Of a DNA stretch of 64,000 nt, positions 23,932 through 33,174 are shown piece by piece (within the stretch, counting starts at the first letter, position 1; each line of letters starts with the position of its first letter). Source of the DNA: Actinomycetes bacterium (lineage in GTDB: Bacteria > Actinomycetota > Actinomycetes > Propionibacteriales > Propionibacteriaceae); assembly GCA_023458095.1 (NCBI GenBank), contig JAEXAS010000013.1:1-64000 (forward strand), written 5' to 3'. The position numbers and the translations under genes are program-made. The notes below the pieces were generated by a model. That model was not told the DNA's origin. It searched no databases and worked only from the letters and a program-made list of their open reading frames with translations.

Positions 23932-23990
23932 CCCTTCGACAAGCTCAGGGCACGGATCTCGAACCCCGCTGGCTGAGCCTGTCGAAGCCC
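23932..23990. repeat. Single A/B pair of the dispersed repeat
   Basis: One A element (23932-23954, GGGCACG ending) followed 12 bp later by one inverted B element (23967-23990). The two would form a hairpin of about 15 bp. This is probably the basic unit of the family. It lies between the CPVCNK membrane gene and gcvT. Confidence 0.93.
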
Positions 23991-24062
23991 GACAACCAGC
24001 CAGCTCGGGCCGCGCCGGCTGTCGCCGTCCAGTCGGCAAGCGGTCAGGCAAGAACGGCGAGC

Positions 24063-25157
24063 CTAAGCAGATCGGACGCCGGGGGTGACGAAGGGCGGTT
24101 TGACCACCTCGAAGGGCTCATTGCGACCACGGATGGACACCTGCACGACGTCACCGAGGTGGACACTGCGATCCAGCAACGCCAAAGCGATGCCCTGGCC
24201 GAGAGTGGGGGAATAGGTTCCAGAGGTCACCACTCCCACCGCAGCATCAGCGGCCAAGACTGACATCTCCGGACGCGGGATGGCACGGCCTTGAGCCTTC
24301 AGCCCACGCAGCAGCGGGCCGCTCTTGGTGCTGCGTTGTTCACGCAGCGCGGCGTCGCCAACGAAGCCGTCCTTCTCCCAGCCGACCGCCCAGGCGGCAT
24401 TGGCCATCACCGGACTGATCTGCAGACTCAGCTCGTGGCCATGCAACGGATAGCCCATCTCGGTGCGCAAGGTGTCGCGAGCACCCAGGCCGCATAGTTG
24501 CAGCGCATGATGCTGACCTCCAGCGATCACACGGTCCCAGACCGCCCCGGCGGCGGCCGACGGCACCACGAGTTCGTAGCCGCGCTCGCCGGTATAGCCG
24601 GTGCGGCACACCGTGAGGTCGACGCCCTCGAACCGAGCCACGGCGAAGCTCATGTAGTCCTGATCGATGGGCAGCCCCAGCTCGGAGAGAAGCTCGTCGG
24701 ACTCCGGGCCCTGCACAGCGATCACTGCGAAGTCGCGGTGTTCATTGGTCACCGCGATTCCGGACGGTACTGCCTGCACGAAGGCAGCGACCACAGCGGT
24801 GGTATTGGCAGCGTTCGGGATGATGAAGACCTCATCATCGCTGAACAGGTAGACGATCATGTCATCGACCACGCCGCCGTCCTCAGCGCACAGCATGGTG
24901 TACTGCGCCTGACCGGGAGCGATGCGGGTCAAGTCGTTGGTGACCATACGGTTGACGAACTCAGCGGCACCTTGTCCGACGACCCGCATTTTGCCCAGGT
25001 GGCTCACATCGAACACCCCCACCGAGTCGCGCACGGCTCGATGCTCGCCGACCACCCCGGTGTAGTGAAGCGGCATCAGCCAGCCTCCGAACTCGGAGAA
25101 GGTCGCGCCGGCGCTCACATGGCGATCATGCAGCGGAGAGTGAAGTGGTTCGGTCAT
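24063..25157 (-). CDS. gcvT: Glycine cleavage system T protein (aminomethyltransferase)
   Basis: A 364-residue tetrahydrofolate-dependent enzyme that takes the aminomethyl group from lipoyl-GcvH, forming methylene-THF and ammonia. Family motifs: SEFGGWLMPLHYTGVVGEH, FDVSHLGKMRV, NDLTRIAPGQAQYTMLC and TGYTGERGYELV. RBS GGAGG lies 4 nt before the ATG. A TAACGT -10 box at 25179-25184 (minus strand) implies a very short leader. No gcvH or gcvP is nearby in the window. Diverges from pepA. Confidence 0.95.
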   Translation of the reverse strand: MTEPLHSPLHDRHVSAGATFSEFGGWLMPLHYTGVVGEHRAVRDSVGVFDVSHLGKMRVVGQGAAEFVNRMVTNDLTRIAPGQAQYTMLCAEDGGVVDDMIVYLFSDDEVFIIPNAANTTAVVAAFVQAVPSGIAVTNEHRDFAVIAVQGPESDELLSELGLPIDQDYMSFAVARFEGVDLTVCRTGYTGERGYELVVPSAAAGAVWDRVIAGGQHHALQLCGLGARDTLRTEMGYPLHGHELSLQISPVMANAAWAVGWEKDGFVGDAALREQRSTKSGPLLRGLKAQGRAIPRPEMSVLAADAAVGVVTSGTYSPTLGQGIALALLDRSVHLGDVVQVSIRGRNEPFEVVKPPFVTPGVRSA

Positions 25158-25296
25158 GGTGCCTCCTGTCGGAGGTACACGTTAGCCATCGGGAAGGCCC
25201 CTCGCAGAAACCCGCGCGGCAGATGCACTGCACGGCCGGGCGCAACCGAAGTAGCCTAGGCTCGTTGCGGTCCACCTAGTCGAGAAGGAAGCAAAC

Positions 25297-26793
25297 GTGT
25301 TCAGCTTCAGCCTTCCCACCATCACCCTTGCCACCGGTGCGGCTTCCAGCCCCGGAATGCTGGTGGTCGGCCTGGCCGAGGCCCAGGACGGCGACCTGCT
25401 CGTGGGCCTGCCCGACGATCTCGCCAAGGCCACAAACAAAGCCCTGGGCACTGATGTGCTCAGCCTGGCCAAGGAGATCGGAGCCTCGCCCAAGACCGGC
25501 ACCTGCGTGTTGCTGGCGCTGCCAGGCGGAGTACGCCTGGTCGTGGCCGGCATCGGCCCGATCGATGTCACCGCCGAGCACGTCCGCCGAGCCAGCGGTG
25601 CGGCATTGCGGCTGATCGCCGGCCTTCCGTCCGCGAAGCCGCACGAGGTGACCCTCAGCCTGGAGACCACCGAGTTGACCATCATCAAGGGCGCGGCAGA
25701 AGGCGCATTGCTCGGCAGCTACCGCTACGGCCCCAGCAAGCCCGAGACCCCCGGCATCGGCGCCATCACCCTGATCACGCCCAGCCGCAAGACTGACGCC
25801 AAGCAGGCACTGGAGCTTGCTGTGGTCACCGCCGAGGCAGTAATCCAGGCCCGGGACTGGGTCAACACCTCAGCGAATCTGCTCTATCCGGAAACCTTCG
25901 TGGAATCAGCCCGCGCACTCACCAAGGGCACCAAAGTGAACCTCGAGGTGTGGGACGACAAGGCTCTGGAGCGCGACGGCTTCGGGGGCGTTCTCGCTGT
26001 CGGGGGCGGGTCGACCCGCAAGCCTCGCCTGTTGAAGGTCGCCTACGCCCCTCGGGGCGCCCGTTTCCACCTGGCGCTGGTCGGCAAGGGCATCACCTTC
26101 GATGCCGGCGGACTCGATATCAAAACCGCCGAAGGCATGTACACCATGAAGTGCGACATGGCCGGCGCCGCCTCGGTGATCGCTGCGGTCCACGCCATCG
26201 CCAAACTGGGCCTACGGATTCAGGTGACCGCCTGGGCTGCCTTGGCTGAGAACCTGCCTTCCGGCAGCGCCTACCGGCCGTCCGATGTGTTGACGATGTT
26301 CAACGGCTCCACGGTGGAGAACGGCAATACCGACGCCGAGGGACGTTTGGTCTTGGCCGATGCGCTGGCCAAGGCCAGCACCGAGAAGCCGGATCTGGTC
26401 GTCGATGTCGCCACGTTGACCGGGGCGTGCATGGTGGCTCTGGGCACCAAGGTTGCCGGGTTGATGGCTCGCGATGACGAAACCGCCGACATGGTGTTGG
26501 ACGCCGCCGAGGCCGCCGGCGAGTCATTTTGGCAACTGCCCATTCCCGAGGACGCCCCACCCAAGCTGGCTTCGAAGGTTGCCGACGTGAAGTCCACCGG
26601 CGATCGCTATGGCGGCGCCCTGACCGCAGCAGCCTTCCTATCGACCTTCGTCCCCGAGGAGATCCCTTGGGCCCACCTCGATATCGCCGGACCGGCCTTC
26701 AACGACAGCGCCGAACACGGCTACACCACAGTCGGTGGCACTGGAATGAGCGTCCGCACCCTGATCGCCCTCGCACACGCCCGGACCAACTGA
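25297..26793 (+). CDS. pepA: Leucyl aminopeptidase (M17)
   Basis: A 498-residue cytosolic metalloaminopeptidase of family M17 that releases N-terminal residues from peptides. The catalytic domain has VGKGITFDAGGLDIK (metal-binding Lys/Asp), the Asp in KCDMAGAASV and the signature NTDAEGRLVLADAL. The N-terminal A1pp-like domain fills residues 1-160. GTG start with GAAGGAAG ribosome-binding site; TAGCCT and TAGGCT boxes at 25252-25262 give two -10 candidates. Its TGA overlaps the next gene's ATG by one base. Confidence 0.95.
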   Translation: MFSFSLPTITLATGAASSPGMLVVGLAEAQDGDLLVGLPDDLAKATNKALGTDVLSLAKEIGASPKTGTCVLLALPGGVRLVVAGIGPIDVTAEHVRRASGAALRLIAGLPSAKPHEVTLSLETTELTIIKGAAEGALLGSYRYGPSKPETPGIGAITLITPSRKTDAKQALELAVVTAEAVIQARDWVNTSANLLYPETFVESARALTKGTKVNLEVWDDKALERDGFGGVLAVGGGSTRKPRLLKVAYAPRGARFHLALVGKGITFDAGGLDIKTAEGMYTMKCDMAGAASVIAAVHAIAKLGLRIQVTAWAALAENLPSGSAYRPSDVLTMFNGSTVENGNTDAEGRLVLADALAKASTEKPDLVVDVATLTGACMVALGTKVAGLMARDDETADMVLDAAEAAGESFWQLPIPEDAPPKLASKVADVKSTGDRYGGALTAAAFLSTFVPEEIPWAHLDIAGPAFNDSAEHGYTTVGGTGMSVRTLIALAHARTN

Positions 26794-28358
26794 TGCCCTC
26801 TCACTCCATCGATCTGGTGGTCGTCGGGGCTGGCGCCTCCGGCCTCTTGGCGGCCGCGGCGGCACGCCGCTTGGGCGACCGGGTGCTGGTGGTCGAAGCC
26901 GACGCCCAAGCAGGCGGAAGCACCGCGGGAGGTTCTGGGGAGTTCTGGCTGCCCGCCAACCCGCTTCAGGAACGGGCCAGCCAGAACGATTCGGTGGCTG
27001 AGGCCACCGAATACCTGCAGGCCCTTCTCGGCGCGGCACCCACCCCCGAGGACGCTGCCAGACGCGCAGCCTTCCTGCGCACCGCGCCGAAACTTGCGCG
27101 CTGGCTGGTGTCCTCGAAGATGCCGATCACCATCGCCAAGGGCCCCGGGGACCGCTACCCCGTCCTACCCGGAGCCAAGACTCATGGTCGAACGCTCCAA
27201 ACGGGACCGTTCGACCGGCGCCAGTTGGGTGATGCGGAGCGGACCCTCATCCGGGGCGCGGAGGGTTTTGCCGAAACCCTGGCCCGGCTGCCGATGGCTT
27301 TGCCGCTCCCCCGTCCGACTGTGGGCGGTGGCGACTCCTTGGTGGCTCATCTGCTGCACCGCGCGGTGGCCAATGGTGTCGAGTTGTGGCTGGACTCCCC
27401 CGTCGTGGAACTTCTCAGCGACGGCGACGCCGTCACCGGGGTCGTGGTCAATCGGTCCGGCACCCGCACCGAGGTGTCCGCCACGCGGGTGCTGCTGGCC
27501 GGCGGCGGTTTCGAATCGAACGAAGATCTGCGCCAGGAATATCTGCCCCTGCCCACCAGCAGCACCTGGAGCACCACCTCCCCGCTCGCCGGTGACGGCA
27601 AGCTGATGGAGTTGGCCATCGGCTTGGGCGCAGCCACCAGCAATCTGCGCGACGCGTGGTGGATTCCGGTCATGCTGGCTGACGGTCAGGCTCATTCGGT
27701 TGCAGCGGCGTTGGCCGCTCCGCACAGCTTGTTGGTGGATTCGGCCGGCGATCGCTTCTTGGATGAGACCAGCAGCAGCTACGAAATCGGCCGCACCATG
27801 TATGAGCACAGCCGCGCAGTGCGGGCTGTTCCGTCCTATCTGATCGGTGATCAACGCCACCGCCAATCCACGGCACTGGGACCATGGCCGAAGGGCAACA
27901 TTCCTCGGCGCGCCATCGAGGCCGAAGAGATCATCAAGGCCAACACCTTGAATGACCTGGCCCAGGCGACCGGGCTGGATCGAGCCGGGCTGCTCGGCAC
28001 TGTGGTGCGTTTCAACAGCTTCGCCGGACGGGGCACCGATACCGACTTCGGCCGGGGCACTCCGGAGGAGGGTGGCCGTTCCAAGCGGAAGAATCCCGCA
28101 CTGGGCAAGATCGATAAGCCGCCCTTCTGGGCGGTGCAGGTCTATCCCGGAGACACCGGCACTCGCGGCGGGTTGACGACCGACGCGGCGTGGCGGGTGA
28201 TACGCAATGATGCCACTGCGATTCCCGGGCTGTATGCCTGCGCCGGTACGGCGGCTTCGCTGTACACCGGCCTCTCTCCGGCACCGGGTGCTGCGCTGGG
28301 AGAGGCGTTGGTGGGGGCGTTCCTCGCTGTCACCGACCGGCGCCGCGACGCGAAGTAG
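26793..28358 (+). CDS. FAD-dependent oxidoreductase, ketosteroid dehydrogenase/fumarate reductase type
   Basis: A 521-residue FAD_binding_2 protein. The Rossmann dinucleotide motif VVVGAGASGLLAAAAA is at residues 9-24, and the C-terminal FAD closure YACAGTAASLYTGLSPAPG includes the family Gly-rich end (19 residues). The central substrate region resembles 3-ketosteroid delta-1-dehydrogenases and related flavoproteins, but the substrate is unknown. It overlaps pepA by one base, so it is in its operon. The start at 26793 is preferred, since upstream codons lie inside pepA. Confidence 0.88.
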   Translation: MPSHSIDLVVVGAGASGLLAAAAARRLGDRVLVVEADAQAGGSTAGGSGEFWLPANPLQERASQNDSVAEATEYLQALLGAAPTPEDAARRAAFLRTAPKLARWLVSSKMPITIAKGPGDRYPVLPGAKTHGRTLQTGPFDRRQLGDAERTLIRGAEGFAETLARLPMALPLPRPTVGGGDSLVAHLLHRAVANGVELWLDSPVVELLSDGDAVTGVVVNRSGTRTEVSATRVLLAGGGFESNEDLRQEYLPLPTSSTWSTTSPLAGDGKLMELAIGLGAATSNLRDAWWIPVMLADGQAHSVAAALAAPHSLLVDSAGDRFLDETSSSYEIGRTMYEHSRAVRAVPSYLIGDQRHRQSTALGPWPKGNIPRRAIEAEEIIKANTLNDLAQATGLDRAGLLGTVVRFNSFAGRGTDTDFGRGTPEEGGRSKRKNPALGKIDKPPFWAVQVYPGDTGTRGGLTTDAAWRVIRNDATAIPGLYACAGTAASLYTGLSPAPGAALGEALVGAFLAVTDRRRDAK

Positions 28359-28505
28359 TACTGCCACACCACAACCAGGGAGGGTTCGACCCCGCCGCCA
28401 TCGGCCGTTCCGTTCCGATCATCGATCCGGCTCGAATATCACCCCGGTTTCGGGGAGGCTAGTCTGGCCTTTGGTATCAGCCGCCAACAATAAGGAGCAT
28501 CTGAG

Positions 28506-30401
28506 ATGTCCACTCCCGTTCCACTGCCGGCACTTGGGGAGAGCGTGACCGAGGGAACCGTCTCGCGCTGGCTGAAGCAGGTCGGCGACCAGGTCGCCGC
28601 CGACGAGGCTCTGGTGGAGATCTCCACCGACAAGGTCGATACCGAAGTGCCCTCACCTGTTGCAGGCGTGCTCTTGGAGATCGTGGTGCCCGAGGACGGC
28701 GTGGCCGAAGTCGGCGCCACGTTGGCCATCATCGGCGATGCTGCCGAAACTCCCACAGACGCCCCCGCCACGCCCGCCGCGCCCAGCATGCCCACTGCTC
28801 CGGCCATGCCCACGGCCCCGGCGATGCCCACGCCACCCACGATGCCTGCAGCCCCGAGCGGTGCTGCCCCTGCGGCGCCGGCTATGCCGACCGCCCCCAC
28901 CTTGCCGACCTCCCCGGCTGTTGCCAGCATGCCTGCAGCACCCGTGGCTCCGGCGGCAGCACCAGCAGCGCCAGCAGCACCGGCTCAGCCCGTTGCCAGC
29001 AGCGGCGCCACGACTGAGATTGTGCTGCCCCAACTGGGCGAGTCCGTCACCGAAGGAACCATTTCACGGTGGCTGAAGCAGGTCGGCGAGACTGTGACCG
29101 CCGATGAAGCCCTGGTGGAGGTGTCCACCGACAAGGTCGATACCGAGATTCCGGCACCGGCTTCCGGGGTGCTGGTTGAGATCCGCGTGGCTGAGGATTC
29201 CGTTGCCGCCGTCGGGTCGGTTCTAGGCGTGATCGGCGCCGAGGCTGCCGCACCAGCGCCTGCCACCCCCGAAGCTCCGGCGCCGGTGGCCGCACCCGCA
29301 GCACCGACGCCCGCCGCACCGACTCCCACCCAGGCCGCACCCGTCCAGGCCGCCCCCGTCCAGCCCCAGGCAGCAACGCCGTCCGCACCGACCGCTGTTG
29401 CCGCACCCGCTGTCGCTGCGGCCCCGGCTGCGCCCGCTGCGGCTGCTCCGCGCGCAGGCGAGAGCAACGACGTGTATGTGACCCCGCTGGTCCGCAAGAT
29501 GGCCGAGGCCAACGGCGTCGATCTCTCCACCGTGACCGGCACCGGAGTGGGCGGACGCATCCGCAAGCAAGATGTGCTCGCTGCAGCCGAGGCCAAGAAG
29601 GCGGCGGCTCCCCAGGTGGCCACCGCAGCACCAGCAGCATCGGCCACCGCCGCCATTCCGCCCAGCCCGGATGCCGGCAAGCGCGGCACCACCGAGAAGA
29701 TGAGCCGCCTGCGTGCGACCATCGCCGCCCGCATGGTGGATTCGCTGGCCGTGTCGGCTCAGTTGACGGCCACCGTCGAGGTCGACCTGACCAATATCGC
29801 CAAGCTGCGCGCCAAGGTGAAGGACGGTTTCCGGGCCCGCGAGGGTGTGGGGCTGACCTTCCTGGCCTTCATTGCCAAGGCCGTCACCGAGGCGCTGAAG
29901 CACTACCCGCGGGTCAACGCCACCATCGACACCGCGGCTGGCACGATCAGCTATGCCGAGGCCGAGCACCTGGGCATCGCCGTCGATACCGAGCGCGGCT
30001 TGTTGGTGCCGGTGATCGCCCATGCCGGAAATCTCAATGTCACCGGAATGGCGAACAAGATCGCTGACCTGGCCTCCCGCACCCGCGCCGGCAAGGTGTC
30101 CCCTGATGAGTTGTCCGGCGGCACCTTCACCATCACGAATTACGGCTCGGCAGGGACCCTGTTCGACACCCCGATCATCAACCAGCCCCAGGTGGCCATT
30201 CTGGGAACCGGCGCCGTGGTGCGTCGCCCCATGGTGATCACCGACCCCAAGCAAGGCGAGATGATCGCGATCCGCGACATGATGTACCTGTCGTTGACCT
30301 ACGATCATCGACTCGTTGATGGTGCCGAGGCGGCCCGGTTCCTGAGCATGCTGAAGACCCGCCTGGAAGAAGGCGACTTCGGCAGCGAATTGGGGCTGTG
30401 A
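28506..30401 (+). CDS. sucB: 2-oxoacid dehydrogenase E2, dihydrolipoyl acyltransferase (SucB type)
   Basis: A 631-residue E2 protein. Two N-terminal lipoyl domains carry the lipoylation lysine in STDKVDTEVPSP and STDKVDTEIPAP, separated by long Ala/Pro linkers. A peripheral subunit-binding domain (YVTPLVRKMAEANGVDLSTV, residues near 325) and a catalytic domain ending with active-site YDHRLVDGAEAARFL follow. It transfers succinyl or acetyl groups to CoA. RBS AAGGAG precedes the ATG, with TAGTCT near 28459. lipB overlaps its 3' end by 4 nt, which makes metabolic sense, as E2 is a lipoylated substrate. Confidence 0.94.
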   Translation: MSTPVPLPALGESVTEGTVSRWLKQVGDQVAADEALVEISTDKVDTEVPSPVAGVLLEIVVPEDGVAEVGATLAIIGDAAETPTDAPATPAAPSMPTAPAMPTAPAMPTPPTMPAAPSGAAPAAPAMPTAPTLPTSPAVASMPAAPVAPAAAPAAPAAPAQPVASSGATTEIVLPQLGESVTEGTISRWLKQVGETVTADEALVEVSTDKVDTEIPAPASGVLVEIRVAEDSVAAVGSVLGVIGAEAAAPAPATPEAPAPVAAPAAPTPAAPTPTQAAPVQAAPVQPQAATPSAPTAVAAPAVAAAPAAPAAAAPRAGESNDVYVTPLVRKMAEANGVDLSTVTGTGVGGRIRKQDVLAAAEAKKAAAPQVATAAPAASATAAIPPSPDAGKRGTTEKMSRLRATIAARMVDSLAVSAQLTATVEVDLTNIAKLRAKVKDGFRAREGVGLTFLAFIAKAVTEALKHYPRVNATIDTAAGTISYAEAEHLGIAVDTERGLLVPVIAHAGNLNVTGMANKIADLASRTRAGKVSPDELSGGTFTITNYGSAGTLFDTPIINQPQVAILGTGAVVRRPMVITDPKQGEMIAIRDMMYLSLTYDHRLVDGAEAARFLSMLKTRLEEGDFGSELGL

Positions 30402-31141
30402 CGCCGTCCATCGAGTTCGAGTACCTGGGGCTGAACCAGGGCGCCCTCACCGACTACCACGTCGCCTGGCAGCACCAGCGGGAGCTGCACGCGCAGGTCG
30501 CCGCTGGCGCCCGGCCGGGCACGGTGATCTACGTGGAGCATCCCCCGGTGTATACCGCCGGGCGACGCACCGAGCCGCACGAGCGGCCTGACGACGGCAC
30601 GCCGGTCGTCGAGGTGGATCGCGGCGGCAAGATCACCTATCACGGACCGGGGCAGTTGGTGGGCTACCCGATCGTCACCCTGCCCGGACGGGTCGGCGTG
30701 GTCGACTACGTTCGGCGCATCGAAGAGGCGTTGATCCGGCTGCTCGCCGGCTACGGCATCACCTCCGGACGGGTGCTGGAACGCACCGGAGTGTGGCTGG
30801 CCGCGGGCGCCGGACGCCCGGAGCGCAAGATCGCCGCCATCGGCATCCGGGTGTCGAAGCGCACCACGATGCATGGTTTTGCCTTGAACGTCACCAGCCG
30901 ATTGGGCGACTTCGACAGGATCGTCCCTTGTGGAATCGCCGATGCCGGCGTCACCTCCATCGAAGCCGAACTGGGGCAGGCCCCAACCCTGTCTGCGGTG
31001 GCCGCAGCGCTTGAGCCTCATCTGGTCGAACTCCTGCAATTCGAGCCCTATCGCTCCTCGCCCAATCTGGTCGCCACCGCTGCAGATGGGCCACCCCAAT
31101 CGTTAATCCGCTACGGACTGACCCTCGATTCCACCATCTGA
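30398..31141 (+). CDS. lipB: Lipoyl(octanoyl) transferase
   Basis: A 247-residue enzyme transferring octanoyl groups from ACP to lipoyl domains such as those of the adjacent SucB. Signature RGGKITYHGPGQLVGYPIV, catalytic Lys in RKIAAIGIRVSKRTTMHG and catalytic Cys in IVPCGIADAGVTS are conserved. GTG start within a GTGA overlap with sucB. A 297-bp gap separates it from lipA. Confidence 0.96.
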   Translation: MTPSIEFEYLGLNQGALTDYHVAWQHQRELHAQVAAGARPGTVIYVEHPPVYTAGRRTEPHERPDDGTPVVEVDRGGKITYHGPGQLVGYPIVTLPGRVGVVDYVRRIEEALIRLLAGYGITSGRVLERTGVWLAAGAGRPERKIAAIGIRVSKRTTMHGFALNVTSRLGDFDRIVPCGIADAGVTSIEAELGQAPTLSAVAAALEPHLVELLQFEPYRSSPNLVATAADGPPQSLIRYGLTLDSTI

Positions 31142-31438
31142 GGAACCGACCACGGGAGTCCGCTTCGCCGCCACACCGAACCCTCATCTGATCGCTCACC
31201 GATCCAGCAGCCACCGATAACCCACGCACCCTCGCCGCCCCCTCATCACTGTCGGCTCAGCCGAACGCACCGTCACGCTCAGCATCGCCAGTGAGCCTCC
31301 GCCCGCGACCGACGCCGACAGCCTCGTGCCCCTGCCCAGCCTGGGCAGCCCGTTGAAGCTCAGCAGTTCGCTGCTGCGGCGGCGAGGCCAGCAATAATCA
31401 CCAGGGCCACGTCCGCCTGGCCCGACTACCATGGCCGG
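31142..31438. other. Non-coding gap between lipB and lipA
   Basis: I see no convincing ORF here. It holds a near-perfect palindrome CTGCCCAG-C-CTGGGCAG (31332-31348) and a TTCG tetraloop hairpin CAGCAG-TTCG-CTGCTG (31361-31376), which could end the sucB-lipB transcript. Near the right end is the putative lipA -10 box. Confidence 0.6.
31427..31432 (+). promoter_or_regulatory. -10 box (TACCAT) for a leaderless lipA transcript
   Basis: TACCAT ends exactly 6 nt before the GTG at 31439. No ribosome-binding site is visible. Confidence 0.5.
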
Positions 31439-32362
31439 GTGACTGACACCCAGCCTCGCAAGCTGCTTCGCTTGGAAGTACGCAATGCCGAGACCCCGAT
31501 CGAGCGCAAGCCGAGTTGGATCAAGATCACGGCCAAGACCGGACCGGAGTACAACGAGCTTCGCCAACTGGTGGCCGAGGAGGGTTTGCACACGGTGTGC
31601 CAAGAGGCAGGCTGCCCCAACATCTACGAATGCTGGGCCGACCGTGAAGCGACCTTCCTGATCGGGGGGGACGCCTGCACCCGTCGCTGTGATTTCTGCC
31701 AGATCGAATCGGGCAAGCCGCAGGCCTACGACACCGAAGAACCCGCCCGGGTCGCCGAGTCGGTGGCCACGATGGCGCTTCGCTACGCCACGGTCACCGG
31801 CGTCTGCCGCGATGACCTCGCCGATGAGGGTGCCTGGCTCTATGCCGAGACCGTTCGGGCCATCCACGACCGCAATCCCGGCGTCGGGGTGGAACTTCTG
31901 GCCCCCGATTTCTCCGGACGCCCCGAGTTGCTGGGCCAGGTCTTTGACGCTGCGCCTGAGGTGTTCGCCCACAATGTGGAGACGGTGCCGCGGGTGTTTC
32001 GACGCATTCGCCCCGGATTCGACTATGAGCGATCCCTCGGCGTCCTGAGCTTGGCCCGCGAGCATGGTCTGGTGACCAAGTCGAATCTGATCCTCGGCAT
32101 GGGCGAGACCCACGAGGAGACCGTGCAGGCGCTGCAGGACATCCACGACGCTGGAACCGACCTGATCACCATCACTCAATATCTGAGGCCCAGCGCCTAC
32201 CACCACCCGATCGACCGCTGGGTTCGGCCCGAGGAGTTCGACGCGTTGGCCGCCACTGCCGAGGCAATCGGATTCGCCGGCGTCCTCAGCGGCCCGCTGG
32301 TGCGCTCGTCGTACCGGGCCGGTCGGCTGTATCGGCAAGCGCTGAGTAAACGGACGGCCTGA
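31439..32362 (+). CDS. lipA: Lipoyl synthase (radical SAM)
   Basis: A 307-residue radical SAM enzyme inserting two sulfurs into protein-bound octanoyl groups. The N-terminal auxiliary cluster motif CQEAGCPNIYEC and the radical SAM motif CTRRCDFC are intact. The terminal RSSYRAG segment holds the conserved Ser. GTG start as leaderless. It follows lipB in pathway order; ErpA elsewhere in the window may supply clusters. Confidence 0.97.
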   Translation: MTDTQPRKLLRLEVRNAETPIERKPSWIKITAKTGPEYNELRQLVAEEGLHTVCQEAGCPNIYECWADREATFLIGGDACTRRCDFCQIESGKPQAYDTEEPARVAESVATMALRYATVTGVCRDDLADEGAWLYAETVRAIHDRNPGVGVELLAPDFSGRPELLGQVFDAAPEVFAHNVETVPRVFRRIRPGFDYERSLGVLSLAREHGLVTKSNLILGMGETHEETVQALQDIHDAGTDLITITQYLRPSAYHHPIDRWVRPEEFDALAATAEAIGFAGVLSGPLVRSSYRAGRLYRQALSKRTA

Positions 32363-32410
32363 GGCCACGGTAGGGTGCTGCCTTGCAGGCAACGACAGTG
32401 GAGTACATCG

Positions 32411-33172
32411 ATGGCGAGTGAGAAGGCCAAGGAACTGGCCGCCAAGCAGAAGGCTGAGCTGAAAGCCGCCAAGCTGGCGAAGAAGAACTCCAACGACCCC
32501 CGAGACTGGCCGTGGTATCGCCAGTTCTGGCAGACCTACAAAGTCACCGCCGATGTCGACCCGCAACTCAATCTCTACCTGGCCGGCACCTTCGTCGGTG
32601 TCGCCGTCGTCCTCAGCCTGGTGGGCATCTGGGTCTCACCGTGGTGGATGTGGCTGATCCTCGGCATCACCGGCGGTCTGACCGCCGCCCTGTACGTCCT
32701 GGTCGGACGGGCCAAGAAGGCCACCTTCGTGCGCTACGCCGGCCAGCCTGGATCGGCCGAGGTGGCCCTGTCGATGCTGGACTCCAAGAAGTGGAGCTAC
32801 ACCCCGGTCATCACCGCGAACCGCCAACTCGATGCCGTGCACCGCGTGGTCGGACGCGCCGGGATCATCCTGATCGGCGAGGGTCAATCCGCCCGCATGG
32901 CCACCATGCTCAACGGTGAGGTCAAGAAGCACGAGCAGATCGCCTACGGCATTCCCGTGCTCACCATCATGATGGGAGACGCCGAGGGCCAAGTTCCACT
33001 GGCCAAACTGGCCGACCACATCAAGAAGCAGCCGAAGGCGATTTCTCCGGCACAGATCGATGATGTGAAGTCTCGGCTGCGCGCCTTGGATGCCGTCCGG
33101 CCGAAGGCGCCGATTCCGCGTGGTCCGATGCCCACCGCCAAGGGGGTGGGCCGCGCCCTCCGCGGCCGCTGA
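32411..33172 (+). CDS. DUF4191 family membrane protein
   Basis: A 253-residue actinobacterial DUF4191 protein. A Lys-rich start (ELAAKQKAELKAAKLAKK) is followed by two membrane segments (residues 50-95) and a soluble domain with WSYTPVITANRQLDAVHRVV and LIGEGQSARMATML. Function unknown; the frequent lipA neighbourhood in actinobacteria suggests a link to lipoate or membrane metabolism, unproven. The ATG at 32411 is preferred; a TAGGGT box at 32371-32376 suggests a 25-30 nt leader with GTGGAG as ribosome-binding site. Confidence 0.9.
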   Translation: MASEKAKELAAKQKAELKAAKLAKKNSNDPRDWPWYRQFWQTYKVTADVDPQLNLYLAGTFVGVAVVLSLVGIWVSPWWMWLILGITGGLTAALYVLVGRAKKATFVRYAGQPGSAEVALSMLDSKKWSYTPVITANRQLDAVHRVVGRAGIILIGEGQSARMATMLNGEVKKHEQIAYGIPVLTIMMGDAEGQVPLAKLADHIKKQPKAISPAQIDDVKSRLRALDAVRPKAPIPRGPMPTAKGVGRALRGR

Positions 33173-33174
33173 GC

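Noticed and set aside
25162..25175. CCTCC-TGTC-GGAGG hairpin that could mask the gcvT ribosome-binding site
   Set aside because: The likely -10 box TAACGT (25179-25184, minus strand) puts transcription start inside the hairpin's left arm, so the mRNA would not contain the full stem.
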